Counted from the first letter of the stretch, positions 16,952-26,339 are shown. The stretch: DNA of 64,000 nt from Thiomicrorhabdus sp965603495 (GCA_965603495.1 CBFDDF010000009.1:49560-113559); one strand, 5' to 3'. Made by a program: numbers and translations. Notes: a model not told the origin generated them from the letters alone.

Positions 16952-17452
16952 ATGAATGCAATTCGATTTAGTTTAGGAATATTTATTCTCCTGTTCTTAA
17001 TCTCTTCTGTCGACATTCTCTACGACTGGCGTGGAATGGGTGGATTGAATGCTCATATTCTAGTGGAAATGGTAATGGGACTCACTTCACTGGTGGCTTT
17101 TGGCGTGTTACTTTTTTCTTCTTGGAAGCAGAACAAAGCATTCGCGGCCATGGACAGCAACCTCTCTGAAGTCAAAGAAGCGCTTGATACGTCACAACAT
17201 CAAACCAAAAAGTTGATGGGAGAATTTTCAAAAATTATTCAGTCTCAATTTGAAACTTGGAAACTCACGGTCAGTGAAAAAGAGGTGGCTTTGTTACTTT
17301 TAAAAGGCTTGAGCTTGGAGGAAGTCGCCACGGTCCGTGAGACCAAAGAAAAAACGGTTAGACAACAGGCGTCTAATGTCTACAAAAAAGCCGGCATTGC
17401 GGGCCGGCATGAATTAGTTGCCTTCTTTTTTGAAGATTTACTGATTGAGTAA
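16952..17452 (+). CDS. Membrane-anchored LuxR-type HTH regulator
   Basis: 166 residues: two membrane segments (about 5-22 and 35-56), a helical probably coiled-coil stretch (about 60-100) and a C-terminal LuxR/GerE helix-turn-helix (about 105-160). The HTH shows VSEKEVALLLLKGLSLEEVA, KTVRQQASNVYKKAG and RHELVAFF. There is no receiver or autoinducer domain, so the DNA-binding domain appears tethered to the inner membrane, with the membrane or linker region probably sensing. AAAGG precedes the ATG. It is convergent with cytochrome b561, with only nine bases between stops. Confidence 0.75.
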   Translation: MNAIRFSLGIFILLFLISSVDILYDWRGMGGLNAHILVEMVMGLTSLVAFGVLLFSSWKQNKAFAAMDSNLSEVKEALDTSQHQTKKLMGEFSKIIQSQFETWKLTVSEKEVALLLLKGLSLEEVATVRETKEKTVRQQASNVYKKAGIAGRHELVAFFFEDLLIE

Positions 17453-17461
17453 AAACAGCAA

Positions 17462-18007
17462 TTATCTTTTGGGCAGCATTCTAAGCAACGTATTATCTTT
17501 GAGAATATAGTGGTGAAACAGTGCCGCAACCGCATGTAAACCAATCAACCAATATCCAATTAAACCGCCCGTTTCATGTACCTCTTCTAGCAAATCTGCC
17601 AGTTCTTTATTCTCTGCCATTAAGGCGGGTAACGTCCAGCCATAAAAGGGAATCACTTTGCCCTCTCCGCTTAAAATCAACCAACCAACTATCGGCATAA
17701 AAAACATGAAAAAGTACAAAAAACCATGCATTACTTTTGCCATGGTTTGCTGCATTGAGTTCGGCTGCGGCGTGATTTCGGGAGACTTCTGAGCCACAAA
17801 CATAAGCAAACGTAGACTCACGAGGGCTAAAACCGATAAGCCGAGCATAAAGTGCCAGCTTTTAAAAGCGTCCCGAGTTTCAGTGCCTTTTTCAAAAAGT
17901 TCACGTAACTCAATACTGGCGAACGTCACGGCAATGAGCAAAAACATCAACCAGTGCATTGTAATAGACAAAAAACCGTATCGTTGACTTGTGTTTTTCC
18001 AGTTCAT
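17462..18007 (-). CDS. Cytochrome b561 family protein
   Basis: 181 residues with four membrane helices. Haem-ligand histidines are visible in SITMHWLMF, FKSWHFMLG, VMHGFLYFF and LIGLHAVAALFHH. Family members pass electrons from quinol or superoxide in the inner membrane. The start is the ATG at 18007 with GGAAGGA upstream; a longer frame begins upstream inside the preceding terminator and is rejected. It follows the sulfide dehydrogenase genes on the same strand but is separated by a strong terminator. Confidence 0.88.
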   Translation of the reverse strand: MNWKNTSQRYGFLSITMHWLMFLLIAVTFASIELRELFEKGTETRDAFKSWHFMLGLSVLALVSLRLLMFVAQKSPEITPQPNSMQQTMAKVMHGFLYFFMFFMPIVGWLILSGEGKVIPFYGWTLPALMAENKELADLLEEVHETGGLIGYWLIGLHAVAALFHHYILKDNTLLRMLPKR

Positions 18008-18021
18008 AAATCCTTCCCCCA

Positions 18022-18057
18022 AACAAAAAAAGCGAGACTGAACCTTCAGTCTCGCTT
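18022..18057 (-). terminator. Terminator of first sulfide dehydrogenase operon
   Basis: AAGCGAGACTGAA (18030-18042) and its exact complement (18045-18057) with a 2-nt centre. On the minus strand the stem runs into TTTTTTTG. Confidence 0.9.
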
Positions 18058-18130
18058 GGATAGTACCTGACATTTATAAATCTGACAATAGGCACGGATG
18101 CCAAGCCAGATTTAATATCAACTTGACTGC

Positions 18131-19435
18131 TTAGGCAAAAGTATCGGCAAATAGGTTGCCTGACCAATTAAACATTGAGCGATAGTTTTCGGCACTTGGT
18201 GCACCCGCTGCATACTTATCCAAAGTACCATTTGGTACGACATCGATAGGTTGCATTTGTTTAGTCGCTGAATTGTATTCATAAACGGCTGTTAACCAGG
18301 AAGCCGTAGTCGCTGAAACAGGACTATAACAAGCTGAATTGGTTTTTGGTGCAGTATCTGGCGCTAATCCTTTTAATGAACGTAAAATCGCATCAGCACA
18401 AATTTTGGCTTCCGAATTCCCAATATGCCCAGCTTTTGGCAGACCTGTCCCTTGTGAATCACCAATAATATGAATATCTAAACCTAACGCCTGATCCGCG
18501 CTATTTAGCTTTGTTGATTCATAGGTTAAAGGATTGATTGGTGCCCAATTCCCTTCATTCAATCCCGCTGTAAAGACAATTGGCCCTGCTTTTTGATTTG
18601 GAATGACATTTAATGTTGTTGCTAAAGCCGTTTCGTTTGCTGCACCATTCACGCTATAAGTAACACTTTTAGCATCAGAATCTACGCTTAAAACCTCAGC
18701 GCTGTGAATATACTCCACACCATAACTTGTAAAAGCCGCGTCAAAGGTATCCGCTTCAACGGTAATGCCTGCATTGGCATCTAACACTTTAACGGTGCAG
18801 CCCGTAAAGCCTTTAGTATTTTTTAGATAATCCGCCACCACACAAGCTCGCTCATAAGGTCCTGGAGGACAACGGTATGGTGCTTTTGGCACGGTCATCA
18901 CAAAGCTATCACCATCTACCATGGCATCAATCTGAGTTTTTAGTAAATTGGTTTGTTCACCTGCTTTCCATGCATGCGGTATTTTTGCAAAGTCGTGTCC
19001 TGCTACGGCTTGGAAATCAATCCCTGGCGCGAGAATCAACTTGTCATAAGACAAAGTTCCACCGCTATCTAAAGTCACCGTTTTAGTTGAATTATCCACT
19101 CCCGCAACCGTATCATGCAGCATATTAACGCCGTATTTTTGACTGTGATTAATATAGTTAAAACTTAAATCACTGGTAGTCTTTTGACCATTCAAAACCA
19201 AGTTACTTAAGATAGGTGATACATAGGTTGAATTAGGTTCAATCACTGTAACTTGAACACTTAACCCACCCCACATTTTCAAATACTTCGCTACCGTTGC
19301 ACCTGCAAAACCACCACCAACAACCACAATGTGTGGCAAGGTATCTGCTGCTCGTACCAGGCCTGGCAAAACGGTTGCAGTCAAACCAAGGCCAAGCGCT
19401 TTTAATAAACTTCTACGTGATAATTGATTATTCAT
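18131..19435 (-). CDS. Flavocytochrome c sulfide dehydrogenase, FAD subunit (copy 1)
   Basis: 434 residues. A twin-arginine signal (SRRSLLKALG) directs Tat export to the periplasm. Then a Rossmann FAD site (HIVVVGGGFAGATVAKYL), a redox/sulfide site YRCPPGPYERAC, APGIDF, a second Cys region (NSACYSP) and the C-terminal FCSD domain ending NLFADTFA. FccB oxidises sulfide and passes electrons to a c-type cytochrome, here the gene immediately upstream (11 bases). AAGGAG supports the start. A degenerate iterated palindrome in the signal region encodes LPGLV. Confidence 0.92.
   Translation of the reverse strand: MNNQLSRRSLLKALGLGLTATVLPGLVRAADTLPHIVVVGGGFAGATVAKYLKMWGGLSVQVTVIEPNSTYVSPILSNLVLNGQKTTSDLSFNYINHSQKYGVNMLHDTVAGVDNSTKTVTLDSGGTLSYDKLILAPGIDFQAVAGHDFAKIPHAWKAGEQTNLLKTQIDAMVDGDSFVMTVPKAPYRCPPGPYERACVVADYLKNTKGFTGCTVKVLDANAGITVEADTFDAAFTSYGVEYIHSAEVLSVDSDAKSVTYSVNGAANETALATTLNVIPNQKAGPIVFTAGLNEGNWAPINPLTYESTKLNSADQALGLDIHIIGDSQGTGLPKAGHIGNSEAKICADAILRSLKGLAPDTAPKTNSACYSPVSATTASWLTAVYEYNSATKQMQPIDVVPNGTLDKYAAGAPSAENYRSMFNWSGNLFADTFA
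19356..19367. repeat. Near-perfect (11/12) iterated palindrome in fccB copy 1
   Basis: ACCAGGCCTGGC: the 10-bp core CCAGGCCTGG is intact and the last base differs. On the minus strand it is read as Leu-Pro-Gly-Leu-Val at the end of the Tat signal. Confidence 0.8.
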
Positions 19436-19446
19436 TTCCGCTCTCC

Positions 19447-20439
19447 TTAATCATCGTTGTCTGAACTAGATTGTGTTGCTAACCATGCCGCTAAAGCTGC
19501 GATTTCATCCGCTGTATAGCCATGTGCTTGCGCTTGCATAATCGGGTCTTCTTCACCGCGTTGAATTTCAAGCATTTCACTTACAAGTTCGGCCGCACTT
19601 TCTCCAGCGATACTGTCCCAACTATTGGTTGAAGAACCATTTGTGCCATGACACTGCGCACATTGAGAAGCTAACAATCTTCCTCCTGTCACTGTGTAAT
19701 TAGCAACTGGCGTATAAACAGTCGCTGAACCTGACTCATAGTCGTCATTATGATCTGGATCTTCACTATCAGGAATGCCATCGCCATCATCGTCAGAATC
19801 GACATCATCATTTGATCCGTCGTTATCATCATCACGATCGTAGATATCATCAATACCGTCACCGTCACCGTCTTCTGTAGAGTTGTAATCAGAATCATAG
19901 GCATCAGGAATATCATCGCCGTCATCATCCAAAGAGTCCGTAGAAACATCTCTTAGCACCACTCCATCAGGTAAAGTTAAAGGCACTTCTAGTGGAGAGT
20001 CGGCAACACCATCGTCATCTAAATCGACACCATCTCGAGACATGGCTAATGGAATATAACCCAAATCAAAATCTTCTGACATATTCATCAGGCCACTGGT
20101 CACTAAACCTGAATTAATTTGAATGGAGGTAATGACTCTATTCGCTAAATCATCTTCATGCGTTGTCATCACTAAGCGGCAATCGACATTATTCGGCAGT
20201 GCAAGTGAGAATGGGTGTTCAGTGGTGCCGTCATCGGTTGAATTGACTTTGTAGTAAGTTCCATCTGCACAGAAAGCTTCAATTAAAGTACCGGGAACCG
20301 TTCCCGACACAACGCTACTGGTTGTGGCGCTTGTTGTTAAACTCGTAGTTGCATCAGAACCACCTCCGCCCCCACAAGAGGCCAGGAGTATGGCTATCGA
20401 TAGACCCGACAGCATAAAAGGAATATTTTTCGGCTTCAT
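19447..20439 (-). CDS. Lipoprotein cytochrome c subunit with acidic Ca-binding-type repeats (copy 1)
   Basis: 330 residues. A lipobox (ILLASC, Cys about 22) follows the signal peptide, then a Gly/Ser/Thr stretch, a beta-like domain (about 45-150) and a block around 135-230 dense in Asp with repeated DxDxDGxxD units (for example DGDGDGIDDIYD), the pattern of thrombospondin type 3 calcium repeats. A single class I haem site (ASQCAQCHG) and probable Met ligand occupy the C-terminal 90 residues. It pairs with the FAD subunit 11 bases downstream. The lipid anchor and acidic stalk are unusual for an FccA subunit. AAGGAG precedes the ATG. Confidence 0.85.
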   Translation of the reverse strand: MKPKNIPFMLSGLSIAILLASCGGGGGSDATTSLTTSATTSSVVSGTVPGTLIEAFCADGTYYKVNSTDDGTTEHPFSLALPNNVDCRLVMTTHEDDLANRVITSIQINSGLVTSGLMNMSEDFDLGYIPLAMSRDGVDLDDDGVADSPLEVPLTLPDGVVLRDVSTDSLDDDGDDIPDAYDSDYNSTEDGDGDGIDDIYDRDDDNDGSNDDVDSDDDGDGIPDSEDPDHNDDYESGSATVYTPVANYTVTGGRLLASQCAQCHGTNGSSTNSWDSIAGESAAELVSEMLEIQRGEEDPIMQAQAHGYTADEIAALAAWLATQSSSDNDD

Positions 20440-20824
20440 AAGTAAGCTCCTTATTTTTTTGACTTGGCGTACGTTTTAATCATTTACAAAAACAGAATCT
20501 GAACCATTGAATAACTCTGTTTTTCTTGTTTTCTCTACACTATAAAAAAATACCCTACATATATAGTGGGCAAATGCCTTGCAAGACATTTGTCTTATAC
20601 TCATTTAAAGGAGCAGTTACTGATGACTGATAGATTCTCTGAGTAGATTACTCAATGTTTATGCGCCCTATTATGTTTTTGGGATTTTATTCCCAAAAAA
20701 CAAGTTAGTCAAATATTTAAGATAAAAATTAATTTGAGAGAAGCACTGATACAAAAAAACCGCCAAAAGGCGGTTTCAAATTAAAATAAAATAAAATAAG
20801 CGCTCGCTACTAAGACGACAAAAC
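20440..20824. promoter_or_regulatory. Intergenic region between the two sulfide dehydrogenase operons, with inverted repeats
   Basis: No gene is visible. Two short inverted repeats lie upstream of copy 1: AAGACA-TT-TGTCTT (20583-20596) and TGAGTA-GAT-TACTCA (20640-20654). Either could bind a sulfide- or redox-responsive regulator; this is inference from position. The terminator of copy 2 fills the far end. Confidence 0.35.
20752..20777 (-). terminator. Terminator of second sulfide dehydrogenase operon
   Basis: AAACCGCC (20757-20764), a 4-nt loop and GGCGGTTT (20769-20776). The minus strand continues with a run of T. Confidence 0.88.
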
Positions 20825-22129
20825 CTAGCCAAAAGTATCCGCAAACAAATTATTTGCCCATTTCAGCATTGGCTCAAAATTGTCTTCTGTAGGTTCTGGC
20901 GCTATTTTACCTACGATTTTATCCATCACTAACGTGGTCGAGTTATAACGCCAAACGTTCCCGGCCCAGTTCACTTTGGTCTGTGTCACTGGTGCAGAAC
21001 AGCCCACAGACGTCATAGGAACTCCGAAAGGAGAATTACCCGCTAATATTCGTAAAATGGCATCCGCACAAACCTTAGCTTGTGCATTCGCTGTTTGCCC
21101 GCCTTTAACCTGCGTCGTGGATTGTGAGTCACCCAAAACATGGATAAACTCTTTACCCGCTATAGTGGACTCATAGGTTAACGGATTAATCGGCGCCCAA
21201 TTGCCATCGTTTAAACCCGCATCAAAGATTAAAGATGCCGCTTTATGATCAGGTATAAAATTAATCACGTCGGCGGCAAGGGTTTGAGGAGCGCCACCAT
21301 TTTCAGTAAAGGTGATGGAACGACCAATGCCAGCTACATCGCCAGAAGCCACACTCGAAACCTCAACATTGGAACGATATTCAACACCCAACTCAGCGAA
21401 CAAAGGGCCAAACAACGCGGGGTCAAATACCATAGTTGCCTGTGGATCCAGCACCACCACTCGAGGATGTTTATTATTAACACTTAAATAATCCGCTACA
21501 GAACTAGCGCGTTCATAAGGCCCGGGAGGACAGCGATAAGGTGTTTTTGGCACCCTAATCACAAAAGTACCATTATCGGGAAAGCTGGCCAACTGATCTC
21601 GCAATAATGCGAGTTGTTCACGCCCATCCCACGCATGCGGTAATTTTGCAGAATCCCAACCAGGCACTCCCACAAAATCGATTCCTGGAGACAAAATCAG
21701 ACGGTCATAATTGAGAGCGGCCCCTCCCTCTAAGGCGACCGTTTTAGCGGCGGAGTCGATAGATGCTACACGGTCTTGCATAATATTCACACCATGCACA
21801 TCTCGCAGACGATCATAAGTAAAGTCTAGGCGGTCAATCTCCAATTGCTTGGTAACCACCATACCACTCAAAATAGAAGAACTATATTTAGCATTAGGCT
21901 CAACCAGTGTGACATTCACGGCATCCTTCCCCCATATTTTGAGATATTTTGCCGCGGTTGCACCACCAAAACCACCACCAACCACTACGATATTCGATGG
22001 CTCCGCTGCAAATACAGACAATGCATTCATGCCCGCTAAACCGGCGAGCAGCCCAGCCCCTGTTTTAAGTAAATTACGACGTGACCAAAGCGCTTGATTG
22101 ACTTCTAAACCTACCGTTGACTTGCTCAT
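20825..22129 (-). CDS. Flavocytochrome c sulfide dehydrogenase, FAD subunit (copy 2)
   Basis: 434 residues and paralogous to copy 1 over its whole length. Tat signal SRRNLLKTGAG about residue 17, FAD-binding NIVVVGGGFGGATAAKYL, YRCPPGPYERA, SPGIDF, GCSAP near the C-terminus, and the same NLFADTF ending. One difference is visible: the second Cys of the YRCPPGPYERAC segment in copy 1 is Ser here (YERASSVADYL). GGAGAG supports the start. The cytochrome gene lies two bases upstream. Confidence 0.92.
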   Translation of the reverse strand: MSKSTVGLEVNQALWSRRNLLKTGAGLLAGLAGMNALSVFAAEPSNIVVVGGGFGGATAAKYLKIWGKDAVNVTLVEPNAKYSSSILSGMVVTKQLEIDRLDFTYDRLRDVHGVNIMQDRVASIDSAAKTVALEGGAALNYDRLILSPGIDFVGVPGWDSAKLPHAWDGREQLALLRDQLASFPDNGTFVIRVPKTPYRCPPGPYERASSVADYLSVNNKHPRVVVLDPQATMVFDPALFGPLFAELGVEYRSNVEVSSVASGDVAGIGRSITFTENGGAPQTLAADVINFIPDHKAASLIFDAGLNDGNWAPINPLTYESTIAGKEFIHVLGDSQSTTQVKGGQTANAQAKVCADAILRILAGNSPFGVPMTSVGCSAPVTQTKVNWAGNVWRYNSTTLVMDKIVGKIAPEPTEDNFEPMLKWANNLFADTFG

Positions 22130-22131
22130 GA

Positions 22132-22560
22132 TTACTCTCCTACCGCTGGTGTGTAATTAACTTTTGAATAGTAGCTTTTTATTAAAACCACTTCTTCCGG
22201 TGTGTATGCCAGAGCGTGAAGATGCATCATATTGTCAGCATACGCAGGATCCTGGTAAACGGTCATCCAGTTACCAACCGCGCCAGACCCCCATAATTCT
22301 GGCCAGCCACTAACTGCCACACCAAAAGTTCCATGACATTGAGCACATTGAGAAGCTAACAACCTAGCCCCTGGTGCCAATGCACCACCACTTAAAGTAA
22401 TGGCGCTGTAATCAACGCTGTCAATATCAAAGTAAATGCCACTATCGGTCACTACCTCACCATCCGGGGCAGTAGATGTAGATGTTGTGAAACACCCAAC
22501 CATCAAGATACTACTCACCAGACTCACACCCAACAATATCCATACCGTTTTCGCTTTCAT
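22132..22560 (-). CDS. Lipoprotein cytochrome c subunit (copy 2)
   Basis: 142 residues. Lipobox LMVGC at about residue 23, a short spacer, then a single haem site (ARLLASQCAQCHGTFG) and a C-terminal helix region with possible Met ligands (DNMMHLHALAYTPEEV). It matches the haem domain of copy 1 but lacks the long acidic repeat region. The ATG at 22560, with AAGGGG upstream, is preferred to the GTG one codon earlier. It forms an operon with copy 2 of the FAD subunit. Confidence 0.85.
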   Translation of the reverse strand: MKAKTVWILLGVSLVSSILMVGCFTTSTSTAPDGEVVTDSGIYFDIDSVDYSAITLSGGALAPGARLLASQCAQCHGTFGVAVSGWPELWGSGAVGNWMTVYQDPAYADNMMHLHALAYTPEEVVLIKSYYSKVNYTPAVGE

Positions 22561-22883
22561 CACATACAGCCCCTTTTTATGTATTTACACGTACCATTGT
22601 ACGCTTGACTACTGCTTAAACAATAAAAGGCTAAACAAGAATAAATACCTATTTACTTTTGTAGTAAGGATGCTTCACCCGAAAGGGGTATAACAGGGTT
22701 GTTATTCAATATAATCCATATGAATATAATTTTAATTCAGAGTACAAAACAGTGACGGCCCTAGCACGAAGGCATGCAATGGTTGAGGCAAAACAAGTAA
22801 GTGGTGATAAGTGCTGTCAACTTAGAGAATTTAAGGTATAAATAGAGTTGGTTTTTTCAAAAATAATTCGAGCTCAAATAGAC

Positions 22884-25800
22884 ATGCAACGCACTCAAAA
22901 AATATTTTCGCTGATATTGATTTGGTTTTTATTCAGCTTAACTCTCCCCGTGGCAGCGGCAACGGTCGAGCCTACCCTAAAGCCAAGTGCTAAAATTCTA
23001 ACCGCCTCGGATATTGAATCACTGAGCCAAGCGCTGGCACAAGCTGAAACGCTCACTGAAGAGGAGCAAAAAACGCTCACTTCACAACTTAATCAAGCTC
23101 AAAGCTGGATTGCTGAGTCGCAGAGTTATCAACAACAATTACTGGCTTTAGAAAGCCGTGTCTCAGAAGCAACGGCGCGTTTCAAAGAGCTCAAAACTTC
23201 TCAAGAAAATATCACTAAAGAACTCAAAAGCAAACTAAGTTTTGAGCTGATCGAACTGCCAAAAGCGCAATTAACCCAGCTCATAAGCACCTCTGAAGCC
23301 GAACTCCAACAAGCCAATACAAACTTTTTAAACAGTGAAAAAGAACTAAGCCAATTCCTAACGATGGCCACAGAAGGCTCCCTACAAAAAGCGCAACTGC
23401 AAAAGCGCATCAGTCAGCAACATGAAATCCAATCAACGCCGAATCAGAACATGGACTCAATACAGGACTGGCATGCCCGTATTCAATTCCTTCGCTCCAA
23501 AGCCAGCCTACAAGTGCTTGAGATTTCCCTCAAACTTACCAACTTCAAAATGGACAATTTAAGCGTACTCACGCAGTTGGCTCAAACTGAAAGAGACTAT
23601 TGGGACGTTAATAAAACGCTATTGCTAAAAAAGGTCCAACAGTTACAAGCACAACTGCAAAGCGACAAGGCTTTACAAGCAGCCGAAGCACTCCAAGAAA
23701 CCATTGATGAACAATTTAATCAGACAAGCCCCCTTTATCCATTACAACAACTCATTATTGATGTTCAGAAACTTAAAGCGGATTTAATCCAGGATGAGAA
23801 GCAAGTCGATCACAGAATCAACGTCGCAAATGAATCCATCACTGACCTACAGGCGCATTTTGCAAGAGACAAGCAAATTGTAGAGCTTGAAGGCTCACAG
23901 GAAACGGTCGCTCAAGTATTACATAAACGCTTGGAAAGTCTCTCTAAAATCAATATAAGCCCCAGCAACGCCCTCAAGATTAAGAACCAACTCAATACTT
24001 CCGTACTCAACCAGTTATTGCTGAGTGAAAAACTAGCCGATGCGACTAATCAGGATTTAAAAAGCCTTCTTAATACGCTGCTAGGCGACACGATTGTTAA
24101 CCTAGACGATGAAGAGCTGTTGCAACTTGAGCAACAGTTAGTCGATTTACATGAAAAGTTCATCCAAGCCGCCAAAGAACTACAAACACTCTACCCTAGC
24201 TATATCAGCAAACTTGCTGAACTCAATGCCGTCACCGCACAACAACAAGATAAGACCATTGCCTATACACGTTTTCTAAATGACCACCTGTTCTGGTTAC
24301 CTAATGTCGGTATTAGTGGACTATTTTCGATGGCTGCATTCACTCAAAGTATTCACTGGTTTTTGTCCCCAGATAACCTTAAAGCCCTGCTAGATGATAG
24401 CCTTCAGGTGCTAAACACACACAAAATCGGTTTCGCATTTTGGATTCTGGTCATAGGATTACTTGCTTTCGCTCGGCAGCGCTTCATTGAAGGAATGACA
24501 AAAACCGTCTCTTTAGTGCTTTCAATCCGCACAGACTCTATGATCTATAGCTTGCAAGCCGTCGCACAAACCTTTGGTCTTTCGATTTTGGCTCCGTTAA
24601 TCCTCTTAGGTGCTGCGGCACTGCTTAATCAACACCCATCTCCTGCTGAATATACCCAAGGTCTTATTAAAGGCTTGATTGATGCGGGTATATTGGTCTT
24701 TGTTCTAGGGGGACTTAAACAGATCTGTCGCCCTGATGGTTTGGCAGAACGTCATTTCCACTGGCGTGCCAGTGTTAGAAATTCAATACAACGTGAGTTG
24801 AGTTGGGCGGCGCTGTACGGTGGTATTCTAATGATTGTGATTGATATGAATACCGTCACCCTCGCCCCTGCGGACCAACAAATGATTGGACGTTTGGCCT
24901 TTATCGCATTGATGATTGGTGTAGTCATACTGATTTATCGCCTATGGTCGCCACGCAGCGAAATTATGCGCGACTTCAAGCATTACTCAAAAACCGCTAA
25001 TTGGCTACAGCTGCACTTTATCTGGTTTCCGCTGTTACTGGCCATCCCTCTCACCCTTATCTGGACGACAGTTTATGGCTACTACTACTCATCTCTAGTG
25101 ATTGCGGAACACCTTAACTGGTCCCTTGGGCTGATTTTATCGGTTTATATTCTGCGAGAATTATTGCTGCGTAGCCTCTACTTATCCGAACGCAAGGTGC
25201 ATTATGCAGAACACCTGCAAAAATATCAGGCACTTCAAGCCGAACAACAAGCGACTGCCAACGAAACGACTTCCAATGCAGATACATTGCCATTGATGGA
25301 AGAACCAGAAATTGATTACGACAAGTTAAGTAATCAAGTTCGTCAGGCATTGAATTTAGGCGCTGTGCTCCTTTTCTTAAGTGGCATATGGTTGATATGG
25401 AGCGATATTTTACCGGCACTCAACCTCATTAGCGACAGTACGTTAGAGATGACAAAGTCACAGATGATTAATGGCATCGAACAACAAGTACCCTTGACCC
25501 TGGGAGATTTAAGCTTAGGTATCGCACTGGGCGCAATGACACTACTGCTATCAAAAGATCTACCAGGCCTGTTGGAATTTACGCTGCTTAGATTCTTACC
25601 GATCAGTGTAGCCGTCCGCTATGCCATCAGCTCTCTAACGCAATATATCGTTGTGATTATTGGGTTTGTACTTATTTTTAGAGCGCTGGGCATTGAGTGG
25701 TCAAATATTCAATGGTTGGTTGCCGCCCTTTCCGTCGGGTTAGGATTTGGCCTGCAAGAAATTGTCGCCAACTTTGTCAGCGGGATTATTCTATTGTTTG

Positions 25801-26339
25801 AACAACCGATGCGGGTCGGGGATATTGTGACGGTCGATGGGGTAAGCGGAAAAGTCTCTAAAATTCGCATCCGCGCCACCACAATCATTAACTGGGATCG
25901 CCAAGAATTGATTATTCCTAACAAACAGATTATAACTGGGCAATTTATTAACTGGTCACTTTCAGATCCGGTGACGCGCATTAGAGTCCCTGTGGGCATT
26001 GCTTATGGCAGTGATGTCACTCAAGCCTTGCTATTGATTCAAAAAGCCGCTGAAGAACATCCAGCGGTCCTCAAAGACCCCGCTCCATCGGTGATTTTTG
26101 CAAGCTTTGGCGATAATGCGCTACAGTTAGAGTTGCGGGTTTTTGTGGAAGATTTAGAAAACTTTATTATGGTCAAATCTGAATTACACTCCGCCATCAA
26201 CGACAAACTCAATGACGCCAATATCGTGATTGCATTCCCACAACGAGATGTCCATCTCAACACCTCAGAGCCATTGGAAATCCACCTGACCAGAGAGAGT
26301 AAAGGCGAAAAAGCCTCAAAAGCTAAGGTGATTGAGTAG
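22884..26339 (+). CDS. Large MscK/KefA-type mechanosensitive channel
   Basis: About 1151 residues. A signal peptide (about 1-28) is followed by a long periplasmic domain rich in Gln, Leu and Glu and predicted coiled coil (about 30-470). Then come many membrane helices (about 490-930) and a C-terminal MscS domain with the pore helix segment GLGFGLQEIVANFVSGII, FEQPMRVGDIVTVDG and FPQRDVHLN. The size and order match MscK or MscM (YjeP/YbdG-like giants). The longest frame starts at a TTG at 22848, but the ATG at 22884 leads directly into the signal peptide. The end overlaps the convergent thioesterase gene by 17 bases. Confidence 0.9.
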   Translation: MQRTQKIFSLILIWFLFSLTLPVAAATVEPTLKPSAKILTASDIESLSQALAQAETLTEEEQKTLTSQLNQAQSWIAESQSYQQQLLALESRVSEATARFKELKTSQENITKELKSKLSFELIELPKAQLTQLISTSEAELQQANTNFLNSEKELSQFLTMATEGSLQKAQLQKRISQQHEIQSTPNQNMDSIQDWHARIQFLRSKASLQVLEISLKLTNFKMDNLSVLTQLAQTERDYWDVNKTLLLKKVQQLQAQLQSDKALQAAEALQETIDEQFNQTSPLYPLQQLIIDVQKLKADLIQDEKQVDHRINVANESITDLQAHFARDKQIVELEGSQETVAQVLHKRLESLSKINISPSNALKIKNQLNTSVLNQLLLSEKLADATNQDLKSLLNTLLGDTIVNLDDEELLQLEQQLVDLHEKFIQAAKELQTLYPSYISKLAELNAVTAQQQDKTIAYTRFLNDHLFWLPNVGISGLFSMAAFTQSIHWFLSPDNLKALLDDSLQVLNTHKIGFAFWILVIGLLAFARQRFIEGMTKTVSLVLSIRTDSMIYSLQAVAQTFGLSILAPLILLGAAALLNQHPSPAEYTQGLIKGLIDAGILVFVLGGLKQICRPDGLAERHFHWRASVRNSIQRELSWAALYGGILMIVIDMNTVTLAPADQQMIGRLAFIALMIGVVILIYRLWSPRSEIMRDFKHYSKTANWLQLHFIWFPLLLAIPLTLIWTTVYGYYYSSLVIAEHLNWSLGLILSVYILRELLLRSLYLSERKVHYAEHLQKYQALQAEQQATANETTSNADTLPLMEEPEIDYDKLSNQVRQALNLGAVLLFLSGIWLIWSDILPALNLISDSTLEMTKSQMINGIEQQVPLTLGDLSLGIALGAMTLLLSKDLPGLLEFTLLRFLPISVAVRYAISSLTQYIVVIIGFVLIFRALGIEWSNIQWLVAALSVGLGFGLQEIVANFVSGIILLFEQPMRVGDIVTVDGVSGKVSKIRIRATTIINWDRQELIIPNKQIITGQFINWSLSDPVTRIRVPVGIAYGSDVTQALLLIQKAAEEHPAVLKDPAPSVIFASFGDNALQLELRVFVEDLENFIMVKSELHSAINDKLNDANIVIAFPQRDVHLNTSEPLEIHLTRESKGEKASKAKVIE
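25562..25573. repeat. Near-perfect (11/12) iterated palindrome in the large MscS-type gene
   Basis: ACCAGGCCTGTT, one mismatch, read as Leu-Pro-Gly-Leu. It may be an ancestral or decaying copy; chance plus protein constraint is also possible. Confidence 0.5.

Noticed and set aside
19689..19949. Met/Ile/Thr-rich frame opposite phase to the acidic cytochrome
   Set aside because: An alternative frame of the Asp-rich repeats, with no ribosome-binding site and an improbable composition.
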